Assembly (NCBI GenBank): GCA_018894105.1
Contig: CM032126.1
Coordinates: forward strand, 31,036,391 to 31,100,390
Origin: Jacaranda mimosifolia
Taxonomy: Eukaryota; Streptophyta; Magnoliopsida; Lamiales; Bignoniaceae
Length of the DNA: 64,000 nt
Direction: 5' to 3'
Shown: positions 24,657-36,761 of the stretch, in pieces
Layout of the letters: each line of letters starts with the position of its first letter
Numbering within the stretch: the stretch's first letter is position 1
Notes under the pieces: generated by a model
Told to the model about the DNA's origin: nothing
Seen by the model: the letters and a program-made list of their open reading frames with translations, nothing else
The model's database searches: none
Made by a program: the position numbers and the translations under genes

Positions 24657-25582
24657 TAATAGCTGGACTAGAGGTAATGATGGTGAATATGTTGGCATCA
24701 TGAATAACTACCTAAGCAATGAGCTAGTGAGCTCAAATGCATCTACCAGTCGGACTCTCAATCACCACGGCAAGTAGTGATGTTTTTCCAATTACATTAT
24801 GTGAAAAATCTAGGATACCTCATATTTGTTCTCCTATTTTCGTTCTTAATTATCATAAGCGGTAAGTGATATTATGATTTGATTTGTAGTGTCGGTCGCT
24901 GTTGTTGCAATTTAATGGCCCAGTCTTAATTAATGTGGCTTCTTATAGCTACTAGTTGTAGAAAATTAACTGATCATAATTAAGTATAATTTGTCCCTTT
25001 TTATGATATAATAAAGTATTATTTATCTTTATTGATTATTATTTAATTGTTTGATTGTTCTTTTTAATTTCCACTATGTTGTTTTTTCCGTGCTCATGCT
25101 CTACATTGTTGAGTACTTCCTTTCCTATATGCCTATAGAGTTTCTTCAAATGCATGTTTACTATATTTTGCCAACACATGTACTGTGTTGGCAATAGCAT
25201 TTTAGTCTCTTTCTTGTGCTATTGAGTACATTTACTTTATTTTGCTATCAAATATTTATTCCAACATTTGTAGAAATCATTAAATTAATTTCAAATAGCC
25301 CTTAATTTTTTTATTACATTTTGCTTAATTTATGCAATTTACACTTTTTGTAACAAACACTCTTAAAATCCTTTTGTATTCTAGTATAATTTACCTTAAT
25401 AATGCATCTATCAGATATATAAAAATTGAATGGGTCTGTCATTGGGATCTACTGGAATATATGTCCTTGTTATTTAATTTGGTATGCATTGAACTATCAC
25501 ACAAATAAATTAATTCATATGGCAATTAAACCGTGTTTATTTTGACACAATGCTTCTAAGCTCTATGTGCACACTTTAAATA

Positions 25583-25617
<35 letters not shown>

Positions 25618-26577
25618 ATATATATATGATATGTGTGTATATATATATTATTAAGTCCAATACACGTTAATAGTAGTTAACGTAATTAAATTTCATCTGG
25701 TAATGGGTTTTGACCAAAATAAAAAATGATAAAAAAAAAGGAAAGATAGAAAGCTTTATGCCTTTTTGGAAATGGCCTCCTTAACAACAATTATCGTATT
25801 GGGTAATAAGCATACTTTTAGTTAGACTTACATAATCCATTATCATATTCACTGATTGTCTTGCCCTACTATGCATCCAATAAGCCACCTCTGTCACATA
25901 TATATATATTTTTTACATAAATACACACTATCCTATTTAAATATATCTCAACATTATCAAGTTTAAAGCATACCAAAAAAAGCACACAATAATCAGGCTT
26001 CTTGCTAAGCACAATACACAAGTGGGGCACCACGATCGTTGTTATCACAATCTAAGCAACATAAATTGTTTATACACCAACAATAGTTTCAAAACAAAAA
26101 ATGTGCAACTAATAGTGAAGTTGTCAAGTGGTAGATTAACAAAATACTACAGCAGAAATTGATCAATAGGCACGGAACATATGTTTCGGCAGACAAACTC
26201 CCAGTTGTAGCTTAATGGAATAGTTGGTTTTGCATGCTACACTAGTGTATTTAAGCCCAAATGATTATCATATTAACCTGGAAATGGAATCATATATGGA
26301 GTTAGATTCAATGCTAATAAACACAACACCAACAAAGGTTGTCAGTAACAGTCTCATAAGCAGAATATTTCTGCACTATTTCCTCAGTTACAACAGGTTC
26401 ACATATGGACGCATTTTCGAAAATTGCATCCTTACCTATTAACGCCAATATAAATTTGACTAATAAACATGACTAATAAACATGACAGCTATCTTAAATG
26501 GTTGCACAAGTACCATAAATGAGGCAATACTCACAAACATCTTAGTCGTCACCCGTGGTAGGTTCGAAGTCCACCAT
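24657..26577. other. Non-coding interior between two Myb genes
   Basis: AT-rich sequence with no recognisable coding segment. It contains the tetranucleotide microsatellite at 25583-25617 followed by an (AT)n tract. Confidence 0.5.
25583..25617. repeat. (ATCT)n microsatellite
   Basis: About eight to nine tandem copies of a TATC/ATCT tetranucleotide run directly into an AT dinucleotide tract. Confidence 0.9.
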
Positions 26578-27622
26578 TTAGGATAGGTGGACAAAATGCG
26601 CCCTTGCCTCTTTAGGTATTCCCCAGAAGCCATCCATGTCGAGTTTATTGTGGCACAAATGATGAGTTGCCATTATCTGATCATCAAATGATAGGTTGGG
26701 TATATCACTAAGCGCCTTGAATAGGGATGTCCTCAATGAGGGGTCCAAATCAATTGGTGGCCCAGTTGTCTGACATATCTTTTCAGCTATCGACCCCATA
26801 GTTGTCTTGGTTTCCTCGATTAAATTCCCCATCATCTTCTCCAAATGATCTGTGCCTGGATCGGTCCTTTTACGCTTTCCAAAAGATGAAGACTTCTTCC
26901 ACCCACTCGATTGGGGTGGTGTCATGGAGACAGCATCAATAACAGCAATTTGCACAGGAGTTCCAATCGGTGGTGTATCCTCATTTTCAGCAGACTTCTC
27001 ACAAGCTTCAGCATGTGACCCATGTAATAACTCTTGAACGATGTCAGCAACGTCAAATGCCTGATCACCAGTAGCCCTGTCGTTCCTAAATATCTCAACC
27101 CAACTACTCTACCATGGGTGTAGCTTGCCTCTCAGCTTTGCGGCATCAGGTTGGACCTTTCACAATAGAAAGCAATTGTCATTTCACTCACCCATACACA
27201 TAAATGATTAGGGACAAATGAAATATGATATTTACCTTCACATAATTTGACCAACATGATTTAGACTCAACAATAATCATATGGGTGCTAGGGTCCATTG
27301 TAGCATCCCCTCATCCACTACAACTTATGATACCCCTTAGTATTGAATACGCCTTCTTCCACACCTATAGTTTCGATCTAATATGCTTCACGAGGATTGT
27401 ACCACCAGAGAACTTTTCAAGCAGCATGGACTCCATCCGTACCATGTAGCCACCCTTGAATGACCTATTGCGTTGCCATCCATTAGCCCGCGAGCTCTTC
27501 AATGCATGGATAAGGGCCTTCTCCTCCTGATGTGTCCAAAAACGGCATGGGACAGCCAATCCTTTGAATGACCTATCAGTGCTTTGTGATGAGCAACCAG
27601 ATTGCACCATGAACTGTTTCAA
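26578..27622 (-). pseudogene. PIF/Harbinger ORF1, Myb/SANT-like, broken
   Basis: On the minus strand exon 1 starts at 27622. It encodes RFWTHQEEKALIHAL, NGWQRNRSFKGGYMVRMESML and HIRSKL, a Myb/SANT-like DNA-binding domain (PF12776). The frame continues after a TAG and a TGA to 27236. A GT-AG intron at 27157-27235 leads to exon 2, with a further TAG near its start. Exon 2 carries a basic SFGKRKR segment and a C-terminal helical region ending at 26578 (SFDDQIMATHHLCHNKLDMDGFW). In PIF/Harbinger elements such a protein binds DNA and helps bring the transposase to the element. Three stops make this copy non-functional. Confidence 0.85.
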
Positions 27623-27935
27623 GATAAGGCATACTAATTAGTAATGAAAAAAATTAAAATGTTACATCAACAAATGAAGAATTAATTCAACAGAAGAATA
27701 GATGATCGAATGAAACACAAAAGAACATGTTGATGGAAAGCGAGATGATATCTAATATTAGTATAATCACACCTTCAAATAAGTGTTTCATAATAGGTCT
27801 TGCAGCAGAAAACTAATTATTTACACAAAAGAAGACATAAACATCAAGCGTACAGTGAAGTGTACAATCTAATCAGAAAGGTTAACTAAATCTTTGATAA
27901 ATATTATGATCAGTACTACAATTGCACACTGAAAT

Positions 27936-29146
27936 CTAACTCATTATTCGGGCCCCTTTCCATGAAGCATACATATTGGCAGCCAAAGTATCACGCCAAT
28001 TGCTCTACTCTGACGAACTCTCGATACTCTCAATGTAGTCAACCTCTATTGGTTGACTTGCCTCTTCGGCATCAAATATACTATTCTCCATACGGTCGAC
28101 CGTCATTTGCTGGTGAATATAATTGTGCAAAAGTGCACAGGCGAGAATTATCAAGTTCTGTTCTCTAATTAGGTAGAAAGTAGTAGGCCTTATGACCGTC
28201 TATCGCCCTTTTAGAAGTCTAAATGCCTTCTCAATAATATTCTGAACCCTTGCATGCTTCATGTTGAAATACTCACATGCATTTTGAGGTGCAAGCGTTC
28301 CTTCACTCCCTTCATCTAGATGGTACCGCACTCCACGATATGGAGTCAAAAAGCCTTTTGAGTTGGCATAGCTGACGTCACATAGGTAATAGTTTCGTAC
28401 ATGAGTATGAATAACATTATGAAATGGCAAAAGCTATCAATTCACGCAAACAATGGTCAAACCATATTGGGGGTGAAACAAAGATTCGCATACCATGAGG
28501 CACTTGAAGACCATTATGTTTGTTAACCGTTGCACGTAATACCCAACTATTTGCAGCAGAACCCTCCCATCCTACAAGGACATACATGAAATTCATCTCA
28601 CAGTTGCATACACTTAGTACGTTCATTGCAATCTCGCCCTTTCAACTTTTGTATCAAGTTTTTTTAGTACATGGTATGCGTACCGATATGTACGTGCCAT
28701 CAAGTGCACCAAGACAACCCTGAAAATGAAGATTGCGAGGTTCAAAGTTGGAAAAAGATTAAGGAAAATTAAGACAAGTAGAAGTACATGAGCATATAAA
28801 AAACTAACCTTGAAGCATCGCCAAGTGTCATTACTATAATATCGTCCACAGGCTGGGGGTCAGCAAGGAAGAGTGGACAAATTTTCACAACTGTGCTAAG
28901 GCATTGCTTGAAATACTTACTGATAGTTTGACCCGATCTCTTAAAATTATGCTTAACAATCCTATTCTTCTTATGATGAGCTAGAATAGATAAGAAAGTC
29001 GCTACCTTCTCAAGTATGCCAACAAATTTCTCAAATCGAAGCCCACCAACATGTTCCAATAAATAGCACAGCTTCCAAAAGATACTTCTATCTATACAGA
29101 GATTATCTATACACGCCATATCACTATCCTCTACAATTGCTTTCAA
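27936..29146 (-). pseudogene. PIF/Harbinger transposase (HARBI1-like), broken
   Basis: Minus strand. Exon 1 (29146 to 28809; the start may lie further upstream) has LEHVGGLR, FLSILAHHKKNR and FKRSGQTISKYF, typical of plant HARBI1-like proteins. A 1-base frameshift occurs near 28829. A GT-AG intron at 28720-28808 precedes GCLGALDGTYI, holding the first catalytic Asp. Two TGA stops follow. The second catalytic Asp position reads Asn (GSAANSWVL), and the third acidic position, before GFLTPYRG, reads Lys. A second intron starts at 28493. The C-terminal part (EYFNMKHARVQNIIEKAFRLLKGR, then ALLHNYIHQQM and a Glu-rich tail) ends at TAG 27936. The enzyme would cut and paste the element; this copy is dead. 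Confidence 0.88.
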
Positions 29147-31045
29147 TGTTTTAATTGATTAGGAATTTTGCTAATCACGCTCTCCTAACACTACTACACC
29201 TATTGCGATGTCTCTGAACATGTATAACGTACTCTCGATAAAGCAAATATATGCAAAGAATTCATCGTAGCAAAAAGAAATAAATCCACAGCAGTGTACG
29301 AATGTCGTATCACGGTCCATTTCAATGTCCTACAAAAAAATCTAGAATGATATGTGAAAGCGAGTGATAAAGTATAGCAATATGTACAGGGTACATATGC
29401 TTTCAAACACAAATCATAATTTAATAAGCACATATAGTTGCTAAATGACTAAATTACAAAAAATATGGAAGTCATTCCGTTTATGCAGGATGGGACCTTG
29501 TGGGCTATGGTTTGTGCAAGTGAAACTGAAGAACAACATAAGCCATCTTTAATTGCAATGAAGGAAGAAATAATAACAAGCAAAAGTACCAGCTCCAACA
29601 AACAACTTTGTAAGGCAAACACAGAAAAGTACCACCTAATGAAAACAAAAAAGGACACTTATAGATACAAGAATGTGCTAAAATGAAATGTTAAGAAGAG
29701 TTCAGATATTGCGTTCTCCAACACCCTCTATTTTTATTATATGATCAAATGACCATATTTTATTATTGAAGAGTTTTTTTCAATTCAATATATTCACCAT
29801 GTCCCTTTTGTAAGCTAGATTGATCAGCCAGCCACACAAGCAAGGTTGATACAATCACTTGAAAAAGTGGGTACAGAAAGATTTGGAAATAGGCTTGTTG
29901 GATGAAATCTCTTTCCAAAAGAAGTACACTATATTGAAAGAAAGGACTTCTGGTACAAAGTTAGTGATTCCTAATTATAAAGTCATTGTGCCACCATTGA
30001 GGAAAGCAAGTCATTCTTATGAGGTATCATTTAATTAATACACCGAGGACAAGGAGAAGTAGTGTTTTTGGATAGAAGTTGGCCACTAAACTATTATGAC
30101 ATCTGAATAACCAAATTATACTACCAAACACCATTTTCTTAAAGGTAGTATCCATCATGTTATATTCAACAAAATATTGTGACATCTGCCGAGCAGGTGA
30201 TGCTAAAAAAGTTATGATCCCTACATAGTATGCTAGTTAAACCACTAGTCCCCATTCAATTAACCAAAGCAAAGTGCCCATGCTTATTATTATGTAAATG
30301 CAGTAAAAAAGTCATTATCCGGGATTAATAGTTTTATATGTACAACAAGAAGGGAAAAAATATCTAAAAAAAAAAGAATAGAACACTGTATGACTCAAAT
30401 AAGAGTACCATCTGACGGAGTTATTTACCTTATAAAATTTGGCCAGAATCGATACCTCATTCACAATCAGATACAACGTCAAGAAGAAGGGTTTTCCTTG
30501 CATAATCTATTATATGGAATGGGAATATGAAAACCACAAATGAGGATTTTGGGTCAAAATGGGCAACTATTATTAACTTGAAAGCCATGAAAAAAAGTGA
30601 TTCTTAATCTATACCTCAATTAGTTAACGATGGGGACGCACTTTATACAGCCTTCATGTGTCTGTTGCCCCGTTTGTTCAAGCTTTAGAAGCTCAGATAG
30701 TTGCCTACACCTAATAGACGACAACACGATACAAGTTGCAAAAAGAAAAAAAATTAACAAATCAATATGAAAGGGTTAGGGCTCAAAGAAACAGCAATGA
30801 AAAAAACAAGATAGACAAAATAAAAAGAGTAGTTTGGCAATAGGCCATTGCAGTATCCCTTTTGAAGCATTGCCGGAGGGTTAAAGCTCTAGTCTTCTGC
30901 CCTTGGTTTGAATTTGTGATCTTCGGATTTTGGTTTTGATTTTGGACCTATGTGGGCGCTAAGGGTTTTGGGTAGGGCAAGGGCGGAAAATTGCAGATCT
31001 TGTATCTGGGCAAACTTGTCTTGTGCATGGGTTGCCGGGCCGTGT
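29147..31045. other. Element interior upstream of transposase
   Basis: Sequence upstream of the minus-strand transposase. No further conserved exon is recognised, although a few open frames (for example 29465-29686 on the plus strand) exist without domain signal. It would include the transposase promoter. Confidence 0.4.
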
Positions 31046-31075
31046 GGGGGGTGCGATTGTTTAGTTGCACCCCCC
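31046..31075. repeat. Hairpin near PIF/Harbinger end
   Basis: GGGGGGTGC (31046-31054) and its perfect complement GCACCCCCC (31067-31075) flank a 12-base loop. It lies about 150 bp inside the right end of the element. Confidence 0.75.
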
Positions 31076-31228
31076 AGGTGCGATTTCAATCGCGTCTAAT
31101 CTACCTCAACAGTAACGGCTCGTTGCAAATTTCAGGCCGGCCCCCATTTCTAATAGCGTAAATCAAACATGCAACTACCCTCCATTAGCTGTATCACTTG
31201 AGGCTATTAGATGGAATCAAATGGCCCA

Positions 31229-34203
31229 TTAGCAAATAACTAATTTTAGGATGGAAAATTGTTTGAAATTGTTAGGTTTAAAAAAAAATAGAAAAGGAAA
31301 AATTGATAAGCCCAAACACTTCAAACCATATTGTATTATCAGAAGCACATACAACAACATTCCCTATCTCTATCTATCTCCCTCTAGCAAATCTGCAAAA
31401 CTGGAAGCATAAACTAGGGCTCCCCCCCACCCGCGCACGAAGACCCCTCATCTCTCTCTAGCATTACTAATTTTTCTTCCAAATTATTGGTATTGATCTC
31501 TTGTTTTAGTTTTTTTGTCATAAATTTTTTTTTTATTTTAGATTTGTTGAAATAATTTTTGATTTTTTTCACATTTGCAAGTTGTTATTCGAAGAATTTT
31601 ATCATCTCTCATAAGGACTCGACCATTAATCTTCAGGTTTTCCAATTTATATTTATCAATTCCAGAATTTTGTTCTATTTTTGTTTTATTTCAGCCTTTG
31701 AAAGAAATAAAACAGCTACAAATCCATCCGTTCGTGAAAATTTCAAAACTAAAAATAATAATTGGGAAGATATGGGTAGACAGGGACGCTTAAGTGTTCC
31801 TGCAATCTTGTTTGACCTAGTAGCACCACCAACTCCGCCTCTGGTGCCACTTAGCTTCTGTGAGTTAGATTCAGCGGAGGAATTAGGTTTGGAGTAATGG
31901 GCAGTGGACTGGAATGGATGCAAACTGCCCTGGAATGGATGTAGAGGTGGAGATGCCGCATGTGGTGGTGGCAAAAGGTTTGGTGGTAGTTAGGAATGTT
32001 GAAAGCTAGTGCTCGATCAGGAGTTATTAGGGATTGGGATAAGGGTATAAACTCTTCAGGCAATGGCAATTCTTTTTCATTTTGAAAACTAATTTGAATT
32101 ACAATGATTTAGGCCTAAGTTCAGCAGAGTATTAAACTTTCTTTGTGTTTGAATTTTGTTTATTGCGAGATTTCATTTGGTGGTAAAAGAATATGATTTA
32201 ATAAGATGACTTCTTTAGTCAGGTTGAAAAGTTGTATTCTTGGATCAAATGTAAGCTTCATTAATTAGTCTATATGTATCATAGGATTTTGATTGATGAA
32301 GCAGGTTAAATAGTGATGACCAATGATTAGAACGTGCATGATGCTAGGATTATTACAATACTTTGAAATGCTTTTTGGAAGCTAGAATTAGTTCAGAATT
32401 GCTTGAGATTAGTGGAGGTGATGTGAGGCCATGGTATCTTCTCATGGCTTCTATTTTGTCTTCTTTTTGTTTGCGAGATCAGAATCTTACTGATCTTCCC
32501 AAGGTATCTCTATCAGGATGTAAGAAAACTTAACCACTCTTAGATCCCCTCAATATTATCCGCTATATTTGTCTAGCAATTATTTATGATCATCTTGTTC
32601 TCAAGATTTATAAGGTTAATAAATTAATCACTCATTTCTAGAGATTTTAGTATCCAATTACATTAGTAAAGAGGAAAAGAATTAGTGACATTAGTTTTGA
32701 CTTTTGTGATGAATTATCTTAGGTTAAGGATTATTTTTTATTTTCTTTTCTTGATAGTTAATTTGGGTGCAGGTGCAGCAACAACAAAATATCAATCGGT
32801 AAGGTGGTGTCTCTAGTTTCACTTTTCCCTTCTCTTGAAGCCATAAATTTTATTATATTTTATATCACTAATTAATTTTTGATTCTCTTACTTTCATAGG
32901 TTGTGATTTGAAGAAGTTTGCCATCTCTTCTTTTAATTTGGTTGAGGCACTTTAATCTTTAGGTGTGTATGAGAGACAAAACTTAATTAGTTTAAATAAA
33001 TAAAAAAAGAATCTCATAATTTTTGGTCAATTCCATGATTTTTTGTAAACTCCAATATATGGAGTTTAAAATTTTCTATTGATTTTTCTGATATATTTAG
33101 TAGTTGACAAATGTTAGCTTAGTGGGCGAACTGGGGATCATCAATTCATCATTAGGGAAATATTAGCATAAATAAATTGGAAGGCTAGGCCCTGCTTTTA
33201 AATTGATATTTCATTTTGTGTTAAGTATAATAAAGAATTATTTTGTATTTATTTACTAATTTTTTAAAGTATATATTTAACATCATTTATAAATATAAAA
33301 AATCAATCAAAAAAAAAAAAAAAGATATACATAAAATTTTCCAAAGAAAAATTCTCACAAATAAAAGAGGTTGATGTTGTTGAGCTAAAGCTGGATGACT
33401 GTAATGAAGGCAATAAATAATTGTATATTTGTAAATGGGAATCACCGGGCAAATAAACAAGTAACCTTGAGCTACATGCCTACAAGTCTAGGCTTCTGTC
33501 TAAGCCTTTGACATACTATGTTCCTCTCTTTTCAAATTTATTGTGCTAATTTGATTTAATATAAAGTCCCTCAACCAAACTATGGGATACAGTAGTTTAA
33601 GTTGATTTCTTTACGGGGTTTATGTGGTTAATACTTTGCATTTGTGAATCTTTTGTAGGAGTAAGTGTGGATAGATAGAACATTCAATAGGCTATCTGTA
33701 GGTACTCAAGTGACATCCTCACTACGAGTTCTGCCAATTGAAGCTACACTTTCTGCATTCCATTTATAGGTGAAATATCAAGTGAAATAAGTGCACTTAG
33801 ACTTAATTCTCTTGTTTTGTGTCCCAGACAAAATCTTGAGCAACTTAAGGTGCAAATTAATATCCACATGCCGATGGCCTGTGAAAACCTTGGTTTGATT
33901 TTACAGTTCAATTTCTTGATTGCTGCGCTCTATCATCTGGAACAATCCATTAATTAAATAAAAGAAACAAAAGACACATGTGAGTTTTATTCTAGAGTTT
34001 CTTAAAAATGTTCTTCCTGAAGTTTACTTACTAGAAAATGACAACTTCATGAAAGAGGTTGTTTCTTTTTCTGCATATGATCTAACAATTGTGTGGATAT
34101 ATGGAGCACAATAAAGGATGGATGTATGCATGCTTGAGGAAATGAGTTAGGGTGGTTTAGGAAGGTGTCTATGAGCTACAGATTGATTTAAGGTCCTTGT
34201 GAG
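31229..34203. other. Intergenic DNA, no gene identified
   Basis: A pyrimidine-rich stretch at 31360-31470 (CTATCTCTATCTATCTCC, CCCCCCACCC, CTCTCTCTAG) resembles plant 5 prime leaders, and a frame at 31559-31897 follows. No conserved protein domain or clear splice chain could be read, so I do not call a gene. The rest is AT-rich. Confidence 0.4.
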
Positions 34204-34950
34204 TGTTGCAACCTAGGAGGATCTATTATGAAAATTATGAAATAACAGTAAAGCAATTCAATTAAAACTGAGAACAAGATTTAATGTGGTTCGGCATTAG
34301 CCTAATCCACTAGACAAAGAAATGATTTTATTGATTCCAAATCAATGTAACAAATACAACTGAGTCCCACAAATCTTACGAGAACACCTAACACCCTCGT
34401 TCCAAACTTCATTATGAGAAAACTACCTCTAAAGCAGTCTAGAAGCCCTCGTGTTTAGTCTGTCTCTAATTGTCCCAAAAGAAAACTACTTAAATACCTG
34501 CAAAAATAGAGTCCTAGGCCCATGGGCCTTGTGGGGCGTGCAAAACTTCATGTTTCAAGAAATCGCCACACCAAGGCGCAAGTTCGGCGCTCAAAACTGC
34601 ATGTTTCCAGAAATCGCTGCACCAGGACGTGTGGAATTCACGCCCTGGGATGGTATTGCATATTGCTGCTAGCTAGGGCACGTGGAACTTGCACCTTGGC
34701 GCATGGGTTACAGAAAGTACTGCGCCAGGGCGCAACCTCTTCACTCCTCACACCCTGGCGCGTGACACGAGTTTCTGCCTTATTTCCGTGCATTTCGCGC
34801 CCAGAGGAGCATCACCTCGCGCCCTAGCTGTGACGTTCTGCCAGTGTACATCGGGGTGTGCTCCCACGCCCATTTTGACCCAAAAGGCTCCATTTCGCTT
34901 TACTTCTTTTGTTCCTTATCAATTTTAGCCCAAATTTCAAGACAAAATCA
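34204..34950 (-). repeat. Copia LTR (3 prime LTR of a truncated element)
   Basis: The segment starts TGTTGCAACC and ends near AAAATCA. On the minus strand it is preceded by a purine-rich AAGTTAAGGTGGAGAAT (34954-34970), a polypurine tract, and by copia RNase H coding sequence. The interior holds unusually GC-rich words such as CACCCTGGCGC compared with surrounding DNA. Boundaries are inferred; the matching 5 prime LTR is not in the window. Confidence 0.5.
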
Positions 34951-35016
34951 ATAATTCTCCACCTTAACTTGAAATTCACCATCTATTTTCTTTGTCCCTG
35001 CCTCCAAAAGGGCCTA

Positions 35017-35450
35017 TCATCCGAGTCTACAAATGTTAATCAAATTCAAGCAATGCTCGAATTTGATTCCTGGAATAGTTTTGGTCAACATGTCTGCCGA
35101 ATTATCCGTAGTCCCAACTTTGTCAATCAAAATAACACCTTCAGAGACCACATCCCAGACAAAGTGATATCTCACATTAATGTGCTTTGTTCTCTCATGA
35201 AAAACTTGATTTTTTGACAAGTGTATGACACTCTCACTATCCCAGAACACGTTAGTAATCTCGAAATTCATACCTATATCCTCGATCAGCCCTTTAGCCA
35301 AATGCCTTTCTTAACGCCTTCAGTCAAGGCCATGTACTCAACTTCTGTCGTAGATAATGCAACTAATGACTGCAAAGTTGCCTTTCGGCTTACTGTATAA
35401 CTCGAAACACAAAATACATACCCAGTCATGGACCTTCTACTGTCCGAATC
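35017..35450 (-). pseudogene. Ty1/copia RNase H fragment
   Basis: The minus strand encodes the C-terminal end of copia pol. SRRSMTGYVFCVSSYTVSRKA and STTEVEYMALTE are readable at about 35440-35320. After a frameshift, the open piece 35301-35017 has VFWDSESVIHLSKN, HERTKHINVRYHFVWD and NSADMLTK. These are hallmark RNase H motifs of copia. Nothing upstream (RT, integrase) remains, so the element is 5 prime truncated or deleted. Confidence 0.88.
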
Positions 35451-35455
35451 TCTAG

Positions 35456-35948
35456 ATATTTAAAGGATAATAGGTTAGCCTTAAATTGACTTCACAATAG
35501 GAAGTTTGCTTTACGTGCGAGGAAGGGCACTTTACTCTCAAGCTTATCTATATTTTTATTACATAAGATGATGGCATTTCACATGAGGTATGTATATTTA
35601 ATTTGCAATTAGATGTAAAATTATTTGAGATAATAGGTTTGTTTTGTTAAAGAAATTGGTTAAGGTGGTAAAGTTTGTTACAGTTGCAATTTGTACTGAA
35701 GGGATGGATTGTAACGTTAAAATCTTGTTTGGCAAAGTGGAAACATATTTTATTAACAGAGAATTATGTGTCTTTTTTTTTTTTTAATTGATCATATATG
35801 GTATTCATTGAATAGAGGAAATGGCAGTAGGTTAATTTTTTTTCTTTTCTTTTGGTTAATATTTCAACAACTTAAAGCAGTTGCAAAAAAGTTCTGCTTA
35901 AGAGCCCTTGTGGAAGCATCCTTGAACCAAGTAAGACTTTTATGCACT
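35456..35948. other. Intergenic DNA, no gene seen
   Basis: No recognisable feature; includes a poly(T) run at 35773-35787. Confidence 0.5.
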
Positions 35949-36030
35949 AGTAAAGTAAAATAATTGCATGATCCTGAATGTGCCCTTTTAGTAAAGTAAA
36001 ATAATTGCATGATCCTAAATGTGCTCTTTC
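35949..36030. repeat. 41-bp tandem duplication
   Basis: Two adjacent 41-bp units begin AGTAAAGTAAAATAATTGC at 35949 and 35990 and differ at only a few positions. Confidence 0.9.
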
Positions 36031-36203
36031 ATTTTTGTTTTGTTTTTTTTAAATTAGTATTTATTAATTTTGACATCATGACATAGCACTGTTATGCAAG
36101 TTTCTAGCATGAATATATCACAAATGTGCCTCTAATTTATTTGTTAATAAGTAGTAAGGAATGAAAGGCCCCAAATTTTGAAGGGAAGAACGATACTGTG
36201 CAT

Positions 36204-36729
36204 TAGAGATGGGGGTGGGGTGGGTTTGTGGCGGGATAGGCTCGCCCTATACCTCGCCCCATGAGAGAATGCCCCGCCCCACCTTGCCTTGTCCCGTCGG
36301 GTTGGCGGGTTAAACCATCCAACCTGAAAAGAGTACAACCAAATTTAAATTTATTTATCTACTGCTTTCAGTCGGCAGTCAATTGGGTTGTAGAGAAGAG
36401 AAGTGAAGTGGTAAACGGCGGGCGCACGGGTGGGAATGAAAAGAAAAAATAAATGAAAATTGGGAAGCGTCGAACAGCCGAAGTGGAACCCTAAACTATT
36501 TTCATTTGAACATTATTTTAATTAGAAAAATATAATATAAATTATATATAATATAATTATTATTATATATATAAAATATTGGGGCGGGGTGGGTAAACCT
36601 CATACCCTACCCCAAATAATTTAGGTTTTAAATACCCCGCCCCATACCCCATTAAGCACTCCAAACTCGTCCCATTCGAGATGGATTGAGCTCAGGTTTG
36701 GGTTTTGCCCCGCTCAATTGCCATCTCTA
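36204..36729. mobile_element. hAT-like MITE, GC-rich ends
   Basis: This 526-bp element has perfect inverted ends TAGAGATGG / CCATCTCTA. It is flanked by 8-bp near-identical direct repeats CTGTGCAT (36196-36203) and TTGTGCAT (36730-36737), the duplication length of hAT elements. Its ends are rich in GGGGTGGG/CCCCGCCCC words while the middle is AT-rich. There are no coding regions. Confidence 0.8.
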
Positions 36730-36761
36730 TTGTGCATTTGCTAGCAACACTAGCAGCAACA

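Larger units (their letters stand above)
20882..31228 (-). mobile_element. Large PIF/Harbinger-like DNA transposon
   Basis: The left end reads TGAGGGGCCATTTAATTC and the right end, on the other strand, TGGGCCATTTGATTCC. They match as short imperfect inverted repeats, and each is bordered by TTA (20879-20881 and 31229-31231). TTA duplications are the PIF/Harbinger hallmark, and a PIF-type transposase plus Myb/SANT ORF lie between. At 10.3 kb it is larger than the few-kb elements usually seen. It also contains a plus-strand GRF/Myb gene pair, so nesting or capture is possible. Its coding regions are all broken. Confidence 0.6.

Noticed and set aside
31559..31974. Plus- and minus-strand frames of about 100 codons after a leader-like pyrimidine tract
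   Set aside because: There is no conserved motif, no convincing splice partners and the two strands overlap; I could not support a gene.
34451..34928. Overlapping GC-rich plus-strand frames of 73-101 codons
   Set aside because: They lie inside the inferred copia LTR, overlap each other in all frames and show no domain; openness is explained by local GC content.
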